Assembly (NCBI GenBank): GCA_029204225.1
Contig: CM055095.1
Location: 31,324,936 to 31,388,935, forward strand
Reading direction: 5' to 3'
DNA length: 64,000 nt
Origin: Diphasiastrum complanatum
Lineage: Eukaryota > Streptophyta > Lycopodiopsida > Lycopodiales > Lycopodiaceae
Shown piece after piece: positions 43,720 to 56,807 of this stretch; the first letter of the stretch is position 1; every line of letters begins with the position of its first letter. Position numbers and translations under genes: made by a program. The notes below the pieces were generated by a model that saw nothing but the letters and a program-made list of their open reading frames with translations, had not been told where the DNA came from and ran no database searches.

Positions 43720-46455
43720 AATTAGATTGACAAAATGTTTTGTTCAGTTACAATAGGTGATATTGGATCGAAATCGTTAGGAGTCAATTTACGTGTGATG
43801 AATATGTGTTCTCGTTTGGTGACTCGCGACAACATCACATAGGTTAGGCCTGGCAAAATGTTTTTTGAATGTCAAGAATGGCAGTGCCATGGATCGTTGT
43901 GCCTTGGGATTTATGGGCTGTGATGGCATATGCCAATATCAGTGGGAAGGTACATTTGTAGTAGGTCTTGAATCATATCTAATTTTGCACACTGTGGATG
44001 GAAAAACTTTTATTTTTCTATTGGTTGCATCAAGTTTAATCGAAATAGAGTCTATTTCCTTGGCATTTTTTGACCACACGAAGTCTTCGATTATTCCAGT
44101 TGCTCCATTCACAACTCCATTTTGTATGTCCAAATCTGCAAGAATCATGACCTTTGCGTTCTTCGCAATTTCCTCCAATTGATGGAATGTACAATCTTTA
44201 AGCCATGATTTCAATTCCGTCTTGTGTGCTGCATTTGTTTTCAGGGGCACTTTGTAATGTCATTTTCTTGAAAGATTTTTTGCAATGAAAATTTGTTATA
44301 TTTTCTTACATTTTCTTTGTGTGTACATATGATTGTGACATCAAAGTTGATTATTTGCAAGAGTTGGTCTTATAGAACAATTTGTGTGTTCAACGTATTG
44401 TCGATCTCTTGCGATGTTGGTTTTCGAAATCTTATTGTGTTAAAAAATGATAGATACAAGATGTCAGATGAATGTCAAATTGAGTAACTCAAATGCATTT
44501 GAATGGCCATTTTCCAATAGGTGGATGTCGAAATGTGAGAAATGGAGCATAGATTTTATGCTCGATGTTTGCATATTGCTGGCAATTGTGCGTGATCACC
44601 GACTAATAATAAAATATAATTTTTAGAAGGCGCATTGCATGCATTGGATTTTATTTGGTTTATTTGAAGCACAACAAGATGCAAGGTCTGTGCGGTCATC
44701 ATGGACATCTCATCGATAACAATAAAGTCAGTGGCAAGTATTTTTCTGAAACGTATATCAGTTGGCATTAAATTTTGTATATATAAGCCATTGACAAGGA
44801 TCGAAAACATGTGCATTGTTGTTGCACGTTTGCTAAGTCTTGATGCAGCGGCACCAGTAGTAGCACAAAGCAGTACAGATCTATTCGCTTTCTCAAGCGA
44901 GTATGCTATATGTTTTACCAAATGTACTTTCCCACTACCAGGCGTACCTGAAAGCACAAAAATACCCGAAGTTTCTGATATCAAAAGTGAGTAGATATTT
45001 TCCTTCTCAATTGTCAATGATGTGTTTCCAAAAGGTTCAAATTCATGTAAAACACCCAATGCATCCTTGGTATCTTTCGCCAAAGGTGTCACATTGTTGT
45101 CTGCTTGTTCATATACAACTTGAAATAGTGAGTCATGACAAAATGATTTGTGTTGCAGTAGAATGTTCATGATCTGCTGTCGTTGCTCATCTTGAAGCAT
45201 CTGTTTGTTTGTATAATCCTCAACATGGCATTCAATATCTCTTTTGTTTCGAATGATATCACGTAGTATGCATTCAGTGTAATACGAGCCATCTGTGTTG
45301 ACAAAGCTCAAAGGCTCTCTTTCTTTTCGGAACTCACAGCGTTCTAACAATATATTTAAAAAAAATCCTTCAATTTGATAAGTTGGATCATAATTTGTGA
45401 ATCTGACTATTCTTTTGTTCTTGTATAGATAGTATTCTAGCTGATCAATATGTAGTTCTTTTTCAAGAGATCTTTTCATTTTAGTCAAAACGAATTGACG
45501 CCAATAGTTACAAAAACTAATGGTTTCAAGGACTTCTGGCCTATACGTGTAGATATCAGTTGGATGTAGTAGGATTGTGTTGTTAAAACTAACAAATTTG
45601 TGACGCAATTCTGGTGGAGAGTTGTCGATGTATTGGATTGCTTCGCTTCTCTTGATGATAGGGATTTGCAAACACATGAAACTAATTTCTGGTAATGATA
45701 TTGGTTTTGTCAAAACATAACTAGGTATGAATTTCAACACATTTTCGTCTAAATGGTTCAATCCTATTCTTTTGGCATCAGCTGCATTCAGATTCAATGG
45801 TCCTGTAGGTTCTGATTTCATCGCATATTTTAAAACATAGTATGACCAGCCCGTGTTTGTGATTCGTTGTAGATTCATGTGTGCTTGCCATAGTAGAAAC
45901 ACTGTTGGATGGTAGGGCACCACATTCTGATCTTCATACCTTGGTCGAAAATATTTCCATCGTTCAGTTTTCGTGTCCAGCTCAGTGCAAGATAGACATG
46001 TTTCGAATGGGAATCCATATTTACAAATCTTTGCAGTTTTGGGGCTATTGTGCATGCGGATCGACAGTGATGTATCTGTTTTCGCACAACAAAGCTCGTA
46101 GAGTTGTTTTTGAGTTAGGTCCAACAAAATTTCAAAAATTTTGTTGATCGAGTCGCATTTGGCAAGAATAAATGCGCTAATTTCATTTCCAATTCTTGTC
46201 ACATCTTTTCTTTTGACCCATAACATGACATGCACATGTACAGAGCCGCGGTTTTGGAATTCATAGCGTAACATGTAATGTTTGACATGGCCTAGAATTT
46301 ATTTTTTGGAAAGAATGAACGTTTTCATGAACAAGTCTAGTTTCTTAACGAAAAGCATTGAACATTCAATTGGGCAATTTCACCAATCAAACTTGTTGTT
46401 ATATTTTCTCACAAGTGCTTTTATTTTTTACATTTGTGGAGGAATGTGGATGTGA
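43720..46455 (-). pseudogene. Helitron Rep-helicase, decayed
   Basis: The Rep part begins in broken frames near 46455 (N-K-F-D-W, stop, N-C-P-I-E-C-S-M-L-F). The main ORF (46274-44556, 572 codons) has the HUH motif in E-F-Q-N-R-G-S-V-H-V-H (His 13 and 15) and the two-Tyr motif Y-V-L-K-Y-A-M-K (Tyr 146 and 150). Then comes a PIF1-type helicase: Walker A G-T-P-G-S-G-K-V at 443-450, D-E-M-S at 521-524 and G-D-H-A-Q-L-P at 559-565. Later pieces follow in other frames: V-M-I-L-A-D-L-D-I-Q-N-G-V-V-N-G-A (44250-43939), A-I-T-A-H-K-S-Q-G-T-T and V-M-L-S-R-V. Rep nicks and rejoins the strand, and the helicase unwinds it, in rolling-circle transposition. The N-terminal zinc region is missing; at least four frame breaks. 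Confidence 0.9.
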
Positions 46456-46479
46456 CAGCCAACGGCTGTCACATAGCAC

Positions 46480-46585
46480 ATGCACATTCCATCGGAGAGA
46501 GGAGAGAGAACGTGCATTCCGTAGAGAGAGAACATGCATTCCAATGGAAAGAGGAGAGAGAACGTGCATTCCATAGAGATAGAAT
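46480..46585. repeat. Minisatellite gagagaacgtgcattcc
   Basis: About four degenerate copies of gagagaac(g/a)tgcattcc with spacers, right where the Helitron Rep N-terminus should continue. No gene in 46586-46720. Confidence 0.75.
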
Positions 46586-47460
46586 GAAAGATTCCTAAGA
46601 AAGAGAAAATTAAAAGAACATTATGCTCCTGGAGGTGGTCCCAAAATACAAAGGACACCTTAGCACAAGGCATTACTACATTATAACTAAAGTTATACCA
46701 GCATTAGGTGGAATTGTTGAGCCAAAATAATGAACACGTGACCTCAGATACTAAAGAAAGGATTCCATGACTCCTTCCGATTTCAAGATTGAATAAATTC
46801 TACAAAAGACAAGACGATTAAACGAAGTGAATGCCGTGCAGTCAAAAGAGTTCCCAACCATAAGTGTTTCAGTTGTGTATATAAACAAATCCAAATCTTT
46901 TTGGATTACAGAATAATTTAGGAAACTTTTCACTTTCCTCTTGTTATTTCTCTTGTAAGGCATGAGATAATGGCGATCTAGAAATACCCATATCAGATAG
47001 TTACTTGGTGAAACTGCAACCTGCGTTTCTATAATCTGGGATAACATTCTATGATTTTTCATGCAAAACAAATTTGAAGTTTTTGCAGTTTTGTCGCGAA
47101 TAAAAGCTCTCTTCCGGATCATCATCCTCTTCCTTATGTGAGTTTAATATGACTACGCGCAGCAGTTCGATGGAATTTGACCTCACAGATAGGTTCTGAA
47201 TGAGTTGAACCGAGTCCCATGAATCCATGAAACCTTCCAGAAGCCAACGCAGTGGCTACATCGTAAGCTATGTGTCGGGCGTCAACTGTTCAGCTCCTCT
47301 TGTTGAGTTCTCTGCAATTATTTGAATGAAATTAGACTGAACTTTACTTTTGCCACGAATGATGGTCCTCTGTACGAAAACGCTGTCAGCTAACTTTCTT
47401 TGCTTTCAAGAACTGGGTAGCTATAAAAACATCTGCCCTTGCTGTAAGATGGGGCGCGGG

Positions 47461-47801
47461 CTAGTTATGGGGTGGATTGGGTCCAAATCCTGGTATAGGG
47501 ACTTTGGGGAGCCCATTAACAACAAGCTTGTCTTTTGGAGAAAGAACCAGCTTATCAGGCATGTCATGGTGCGTGGGTCTGTATTTTTTTCTGGGCATCG
47601 AGCTGTCGCACAGCTTGTCATGATCTACATGGGCGCTAGCCCATACGGGACTGATCAGATTCATGCGCTTTCCAGCCACTCCTGAAACCGCATCAATTGC
47701 TCCTTCTGCCTTCAAACTCGAGCTCTTATACACTCAGAATGTGACAAGAGCAAGAGAAGGAAGGCCAGGAAAGCACATCTACGTCGCTTGTCAGTAGACA
47801 T
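47461..47801 (-). pseudogene. IDA-like peptide gene, copy 3 (frameshifted)
   Basis: The C-terminal peptide reads NGLPKVPIPGFGPNPPHN, with V-P-I-P as in classic IDA peptides. The signal region is conserved (C-A-F-L-A-F-L-L-L-L-L) but its frame ends at A-R-V-stop because one T is missing (CGAGTTTGAAGG), as in copy 2. A downstream ORF of 90 codons (from 47733) carries the peptide without a signal. The first of the two copy-1 ATG codons is lost. TATA box and a GT/GA tract are present. Confidence 0.58.
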
Positions 47802-47864
47802 GAGCCTTGGTTACCAGACCACCAATTTTTTCAAGACTTTATTTCTTTCTGAAAGAAGAACAGG

Positions 47865-47868
<4 letters not shown>

Positions 47869-47926
<58 letters not shown>
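47869..47926. repeat. (GT)n(GA)n microsatellite, IDA copy 3
   Basis: Same position as the GA tracts of the other copies, with an added GT part. Confidence 0.95.
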
Positions 47927-47930
<4 letters not shown>

Positions 47931-48331
47931 GAGAGATTGTATTATGTCTTGTATATTTATAGTGTTATCAGCGTTGGATGTTTTGTGTTAAGATAGTCAA
48001 GCTTAAAAGAAAATTCATAAGAGCAGGCTGCTGGTCTCTACTTCTCCTTCGTGATGCCCACGAGTGAATGTTCCAAGAGTGAATTTTCTCCCCCTTAGAA
48101 CTTGACTTGCTTGTTCAAGTCAAAGTAAACATGGAAATGCCCATACGTCAAGAGTGAGTGCATTCAATTGTCATTGATGTCCATTGTCAATCAATATACA
48201 CTTCTTAAAGAGGTTACCCAAATTCATTTATGAAAGAGTGCTAAAACTTGTTCGTCAAGTTAGCTAATTTGTCCAGGTCAAAAAAAATTATGATTTTGTG
48301 GATGTTATTGATTCATTATGTGAGGGAATAT

Positions 48332-48430
48332 CAAATGGGTTTGGCTGAGTTGGTTATCTTTATATCCATAGTTTCTTTGGTCCTTGTTCAAGACCCTTTG
48401 GAAACCAAGATGGATTCTTCTATACTCGAA
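48332..48430 (+). repeat. Possible tRNA-derived SINE head 2
   Basis: TGGCTGAGTTGG (48342-48353) fits the A box. TGTTCAAGACC (48385-48395) fits the B box with one mismatch, at tRNA-like spacing. It interrupts IDA repeat unit 3. No gene in 48431-48688. Confidence 0.5.
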
Positions 48431-48688
48431 TCACAACATGAACATTGTTACGCCCACGTCCTACATATAGGATTCAACAAAATCCTAGCCTTGGATACAC
48501 AGTGTTCTCAATACTCGAATTTATTGGTTACGCCACGTTATTGATCAAGACGAGGCTATTAATATAATTCATAACCTTGTGAGGGCCCAGACACATCAAA
48601 TGGAGCTAGTACATGGTTTAGGACTATTAATGCATTTGTAGAGTATCAATAGGAATGAAAAGCACTTTTGGGAAGTTTTAGCCTTGCA

Positions 48689-49450
48689 TGTTGGATTTAC
48701 TCTTCTACTCTCCTAAAATCCCATATTAATCTCGATCAATTCTGATGTATATCTAATCTCATTGTCGCACAGTAGTGTGCAAAAATACACAAGATTCAAA
48801 GACGGGTGTCTACGTGACAGTCAAACTATCAAGGGTGTCGAGTCAAACTGACGAGGGACGAAAGGGTTGAACTCGAAAGAGTCAAATTCATGACTTGACT
48901 CGACTCGACTAAATCGTCGAGTTTTTGACTGATGACGTAGCACCACTCAAAATGAAGCTAGTCACCTATGCTAGCCACTCTTGCTACTATGCAATTTCCT
49001 GGACAACGATTGCAGCTATGTCACCATTTTTTCGGATAATGATAGCCACGCCCGCCTACCAGGACAGTGACAGCCATGTCTGCCAACCACTTGGACAATG
49101 ATGTCCACTACTATAGCCAAGATCTTCATCGGCTCAACGTCTCTATGTCATTTTGCACAAATGTACATTATAGATGATGATGAGGATTTACATCATGACA
49201 AGGATTTGTGGATGACTCTTCGGTGGGGGTGGGAGCCACGGCCGCTTGACACACCGCATCTCTGACAACTTGTCAGGCGGCCACACCGGGTCACTGCTCG
49301 TGATGCACCGGTCCCTATAAAACAGACACGATAGATGCTTTCAAGCATTGATTCTTGTTTTTCAAACTGCGAGTTAGAATAAGCTCATAGCTATCAGAAG
49401 AAGCTCATAGCAATTTTTCCCGCAATTATCTTGTGCTCTTTGCTTGTTTT
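48689..49450 (+). repeat. Solo or orphan LTR, Copia-E family
   Basis: TGTTGGATTTACTC matches 14661 and 31854. Near the right end gatagatgctttcaagcattgattctt and aataagctcatag match 15120-15200. The exact end is unclear and no pol is attached. Internal cagtgacagccatgtctgcc-type repeats occur at 49010-49100. Confidence 0.6.
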
Positions 49451-49803
49451 GGAGAATAGTTTGGATTCATTATTGCATAGTGATTCAACCTGATCTTGTA
49501 GGGATGATTTGAAGAGGCATTTATGTGCATTTGATTCCTTTTGATTCAGGTTAGGTGAATTCAAGCACCTTGTGAAGTCGAGATCAAGGAGGAGGCAATT
49601 CTAGATCCATTTCTCATTCCAATTCAAGCTAGTTTCCATTCTTGTTGTCTTAAATAGATTTGATTTGGCTTAAGATAAAGTAGGATCTTATTGAGGAGTC
49701 AAGTTTTGAGCATTCTCAAGTCCCTAGGTAGTGGGATAGCTAGTCTTTCAATCATTTCTATTTTGCATCCATTTTTTGTGATCAAACTCTTGATAAGAGA
49801 GAG

Positions 49804-50276
49804 ATGGCTTCCAGGAATGCATATCTCTTGGATCCAAATGATAGATTGAATGCTTCTAATTATTCTATTTGAAAGCTAAGAATGGAATCAATTCTTGTTT
49901 TACAAGATCCAATGGATATTGTGAGTGGTGAAGAGGATGAGCCTATTCACCCTCAAGAAGTTACAAGTTACAAGAGGAGGACTAGTGCAAGAGTGCCCTC
50001 CATTGTATAAAAGTGAATGTAGAAAATGAGCTTCTTAAGGAGGTAGGTGCTTGCACCTCAGCTCAAGAAGCATGGAAAACTCTTAAAAAAATATATGAAT
50101 CTAAGAACACTTGAAGGTTTCTATCCTTGAAAAACCAAATCCTTCAATGCTTTCAAGCCAAGGGAGAGAGTGGTCATTCAAATGTTTTGAGAGTGAAAGA
50201 CTTAAACAAGGAGCTTGCTTATATAGGAGATTCCATTAGAAAATGTGAACTTGTTCAACTAATCTTGAATGGTGCA
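49804..50276 (+). pseudogene. Copia gag fragment
   Basis: Starts M-A-S-R-N-A-Y-L-L-D-P-N-D-R-L-N-A-S-N-Y, as in Copia-B, then M-E-S-I-L, N-E-L-L-K-E-V-G-A, E-A-W-K-T-L-K-K-I-Y-E-S-K, L-R-V-K-D-L-N-K-E-L-A and V-Q-L-I-L-N-G. Three stops. It is cut at 50276 before the zinc knuckle. 49451-49803 is probably its leader. Confidence 0.82.
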
Positions 50277-50379
50277 TATTGGCCTCAAAATTGCCAAATA
50301 AACTCAACTTGACTAATCTAGACTAGTTGATATTTTTCACATATGTTTTGTTGTTCTACCTTTATATTGCAGCTATCCA

Positions 50380-50960
50380 ATATCAATGTGTACTATATCC
50401 AACACGCCTGCAAGAGATCCAGTTGGCTCCCATTCATTTACATTGGATTGATATAAATCTACAAGAGAAAATGATCGAATTAGCACTGCTTGATAGAAAT
50501 GATTCCAATGCCCTTAATCTGACACTCTTCTCCATTGTCTTATGCAGCCTTATCACCCCCTTTGATCATGTTTAATTGATGGAACCAATTGTGGTTGTCA
50601 GTCATGTGTATAGTTGCCCATGAATATATATACCAATAAGATTCATCATTGCATTGAGATGAGAATATAGAAATAAAATTATCTAAAGTCTTACCATCTC
50701 CATCTTCAAGAAAATTGTTTGAGTCCTTCAGTTTTTTTTGCCTTGTGGCAATCTTTTTTCGAAAATCCTTGGCCCAATGTCCGGGTTTGTGGTATTAGAA
50801 AAAGTCACCCTTTTTTTTCTTTTTTCCTAAAGATTTTGCTTGATCATCAAAATTATTCTTATTCTATTTATACTTCTTGACCTTTTACCAACAATGTTTT
50901 GTCCTCATTCCCTTTTGATCTGGCTCTTATAGACATCTCATCGTTGCTCCAAAATTACCA
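50380..50960 (-). pseudogene. Copia gag zinc knuckle and protease remnant
   Basis: On the minus strand: a lysine-rich run, a decayed zinc knuckle ending H-K-P-G-H-W-A-K-D with the Cys positions changed, then W-Y-I-Y-S-W-A-T-I-H-M-T (protease active site with D-S-G lost) and Q-I-K-G-I-G. Opposite strand to the gag fragment just before it, so a separate element. Confidence 0.68.
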
Positions 50961-53349
<2,389 letters not shown>

Positions 53350-54385
53350 CATTCAATCACAACAAGCATTCATCTACGTTGTACATAGATAAAAACGTGT
53401 TGCTGCTATATTACACTGAAACACAATACAAATAGCAACTACAACATTGACGGCGTAATTGGGAGGCTCAAATAATGTGTCTCATGGACGGAGCAACCAA
53501 CAATCTATGCTTGGATGATCTATTTATAGATTTCATTCGTGTATTAACTACAATAAATAATTGTCACCTAACTAGGTAAGTCGTTGTTGTACTTGGAAGT
53601 ATATGGCTTCTGTGACAATTGTACATAGTGTATACTGTCAACCCATAGGGAATGTTGATGTGGACGAGGCCGTTGCAAATTCTCTCACTTCGCAAATTTT
53701 GGAAGTGGCAGGGAACGTTCCTCGTTCAAAGTAGATGACCTTCGACATTTTTCACTCTCTTCGAGATTTTGCAAAAAAGACAAAGGTGTCCTTAAAAAGG
53801 CGAAGGTGTCTTTTAAAACAGGCAACATAAAAATAGATGACCTTTGAGAATTTTCTCTCTCTTCGCGAACTTTTCAGGAACAAAGTTGAAGGTGTTAAAA
53901 AATTATTTGAAATTTTAAATTGTCGCGAAATTGTCTCAAATATTTCGCAAAAAAGTCGAGAGTTTTTAAAATATTTGAACTTTTGGACTGTCGCAAAAAT
54001 TTCGCGAACCTGTCTCGAACATAGTTCATTTCTGCAGACTGTCTCGAAAACAAATATGCAGGCTTGTTCTAAATGCAAGTTTTGTGTAAGTTGTTGAAGA
54101 TGGCCAAGTCTTCAATGACTTCAAGTTATTGAACTTAACATCTGAGCTTGAATTTATGATAGGATTGGTTACCCTTTGTTGGAGATCAATCGGAAGCCCA
54201 TTGTAGACGTTCTTCAAATAAATTGGCTGTCTAAGTTTGTGATTCCTGCAGGTATCAGATGAGCAGACGCAGAACCAAAGTTGGTTTCACCTGGCCCTAG
54301 ATCAATGATCAATAAACATGCAGGAAGAATCATGAAATAGAAATTAGTCATTCACCAAGGAGACAACTATGGGCTTAATTTCCAA
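53350..54385 (-). repeat. Copia-C 3' LTR (approximate)
   Basis: Begins after the polypurine tract CTTTAAGGGGGAC (minus). 53787-53910 matches 63876-64000 in the same orientation, with tcttcgcgaacttt and tgaaggtgttaaaaaattat, which is what two LTRs would show. A TATA box (TCTATAAATAG, minus) lies at about 53520-53532. The lower border is uncertain. Several tcgcgaa/ttcgcaaa motifs occur at 53690-54020. Confidence 0.55.
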
Positions 54386-54399
54386 AAGTCCCCCTTAAA

Positions 54400-54980
54400 G
54401 TCACGGTTAGTGCCTTGGTATCTTCGTCAGGTTCAGCATGTTGAAGAACTTTTGATGCTTGATCCTGGGAAGCGCTTTGGTGAAGATGTATGTGACCATT
54501 TCTATTGTGGAGTCGTATTGAAGGATCACTTGCCCTGAGAAAACTTTCTCTCGAATGAAATGATACTAGATTTCTATGTGCTTGGATTTGCCATGAAATT
54601 TGGGATTCAGTGACAGTGAAATACAACTCAAGTTGTCACACAGAATGGTGGTAGCACTAAACTAAGTGTGATGTAAGTCGTGAAGTAATATCCATACAAC
54701 TTCTTTTGAAACTTGGCATGCTGCGACGTACTCTGCCTCGGTCGAAGAAAGCGCATCTGATTTTTGCTTTCTTGAGTTCCACGAAATCGGTCCCCCTGCA
54801 AGATACTAAACAGAACCCGGAGGTAGATTTTCTGGTAGAGACTGTTCCTCCCCAATCTGAGTTGGAGTAGCCTCGCAGGACGAGTGAGTCGATAGCATTT
54901 CCATCATAACATAAAATGTGATCTAAACTTCCCTGAATATATCTCATCACTCTCTTTAATGCTTTTCAATTAGAGATCCT
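54400..54980 (-). pseudogene. Copia-C RNase H and Pol end
   Basis: On the minus strand: K-A-L-K-R-V-M-R-Y-I-Q-G after a stop, G-Y-S-N-S-D-W-G-G, R-K-S-T-S-G-F-C, then in other frames [10 protein letters not shown] and Y-I-F-T-K-A-L-P. The frame before it continues beyond Copia-B at 61412. In a working element RNase H removes the RNA strand during cDNA synthesis. Confidence 0.82.
54976..54980. repeat. Target duplication ATCCT, left of Copia-B
   Basis: Identical to 61412-61416. Confidence 0.93.
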
Positions 54981-55635
54981 TGTGAAAATTGTCAACATTT
55001 CCTAGCTAGTTTGAGGCCTAAATTGGCTAAAATTGTAAATAGTTTTGGTTCTGGAGTTTCACACGTGTGAACCAGGCCACAATGTTTTTATTCACTGTAT
55101 TTTTTCAGTATGATGAAGTGTCAAACTTCATACCCTTCAAAATGAGACCATTTTGATGTATTTTGGTCATATAAGCCATTTTTAGCTATTTTTCCTATAT
55201 AGGGAATATCTAGGGTCAAGTACCTTCTAGAGAGAGGAGAGAGAGTCATCTTCCTCATCCATAAATAGTAGGGAAGTCGTGGAGAACAGGTTGGAGAAAC
55301 CTTTTGTATGCTTCATTGAGATCAATAGATCATTGTCATTGTTTCTTCCTCCATTGAGAGCATTGTTGTGTGTATTGTCTTCAAGCTATTGTGTATGATC
55401 TTAGGTGCTTTCCAAAAGTGGTAGGCTGATGTATTATGGACTGTATAATGCTATTTTGGGCCGCACTTGATGTTTATGGAAGTTTCCATTTGTGATAAAT
55501 GCTTTTTGATCAAGTTCTTTGCATTCTAGGTAGCATAGAATGTGTTGCCAATTCCTAGCTTATGTAGTTTGGAGTGCAAGCATTCAAGCCAATGATCTTG
55601 GAGTTTAGATCTACTTAGGATCTGTATTTTTCACA
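54981..55635 (+). repeat. Copia-B 5' LTR
   Basis: TGTGAAAATTG...TTTTTCACA. A TATA-like cataaatag lies at about 55260-55268. Perfect palindrome TTCACACGTGTGAA at 55058-55071, with a G-box CACGTG core. Confidence 0.96.
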
Positions 55636-55650
55636 TGGTATCAGAGCTGG
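55636..55650 (+). promoter_or_regulatory. Copia-B primer binding site
   Basis: TGGTATCAGAGCTGG directly after the LTR, fitting initiator tRNA-Met. Confidence 0.94.
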
Positions 55651-56807
55651 TTGGCTTCTATTTACAGTAAGTATTCCATTTTTGGTGATATTTGGATGTT
55701 TGATCAAGTTCTAGCATGATTTTGCATTGCTTTGTTGATCAAATCTTACTAACCTTTGTTTTGTGAGTTGAACTTGTGGATCAAAAGCATATTTCAGGTC
55801 TATTGAAGATCAGAGGCTGAAAAGAAACTATTTTGGATCAGATCATAACACCTAATCATTTGTGATTGTGAGGCTTGTGCATATTCAATACTAACAATGT
55901 TCTTTTCAATCCTATTGTTGACAATCTCCATTCTTGGATGAACACTCTCCTTAAGTGGATGAAACTTCTCCTTAAGTGGATGACAAATGCTCTTTTGAGT
56001 GAGTTGTAATTCTCCTAAAGGCTGAGCAAAGCTCCCATTTGGATGAAAGATCCCCTTTTTTGGGTGAACATATTGTAAGCTCCATTGTGAAGAGCATATT
56101 GTAAAGATTGTCATCAATTTTGGCATAAATTTTGGTGTACTTTGTTGAGCATGTAAGTAACTCTCCTTATGTAATTTGATTGGAGCATTTGCTGGAAGGT
56201 GTTAACCATTATGCAAGTGTGTTTTCAGGTTCTTAACAGGTTGAGGAACATTCTCATGTGAAGTGATCTTAGATCTACATCTAAACACCAAGATTTGACA
56301 AGATAGTGAAGCTAGTCTTGTGATTCACTAAGTGTGCTCATTCATTCACCTCTAAATCTTGTATTTATCACTTGCTGGAGTTTATAAACTTTTAGAAGTG
56401 TGGTTTACATGTGGTTTTACAGGTTGAATCAATATCTTAGTGTGTTGATCATATGTTGATCAAGTTTGTTCATTACTAGGTAATCTTGGCATCCTAGTTT
56501 TGGGTATTTTCTAAGAATGCAAGTAACTCTTCACACCATAACTTGATTTGGTCACTTGCTGGAAAGTTTGAGAGCTTAAGCAAGAGTGTGTTCAGGTTGG
56601 TTTGATTTTGTAATCCATTCTTAGTGTGTGCAAAGTGTTGCATGTGTTTCAATCTTCCTTTCTATGCTTGGAAACCATCTAGGTTCAAGATAGAAGTGTT
56701 TTAGGGTCCTAAATCTTCATAGATCTCTTTATCTATCATTTGTTGAGAGAAAAGTGAGTGCTAAGTGCTTTAGGACAGAACCTAAAAGTTGAAGAAACAT
56801 TAGAATC
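55651..56807 (+). other. Copia-B leader
   Basis: 1.15 kb without long plus-strand ORFs. 55925-56060 has degenerate repeats of aagtggatgaaacttctcctt. The gag ATG is at 56808 in the context gaatcATGGCT. Confidence 0.8.

Larger units (their letters stand above)
46720..48329 (-). repeat. IDA repeat unit, copy 3
   Basis: Same order of parts as copy 2, plus the upstream module seen in copy 1 (46725-46880). More diverged than copies 1 and 2 are from each other. It ends where a SINE-like sequence begins at about 48330; copies 1 and 2 continue past that point. Confidence 0.75.

Noticed and set aside
44701-45172. Plus-strand ORFs in the Helitron
   Set aside because: Antisense shadows of the helicase.
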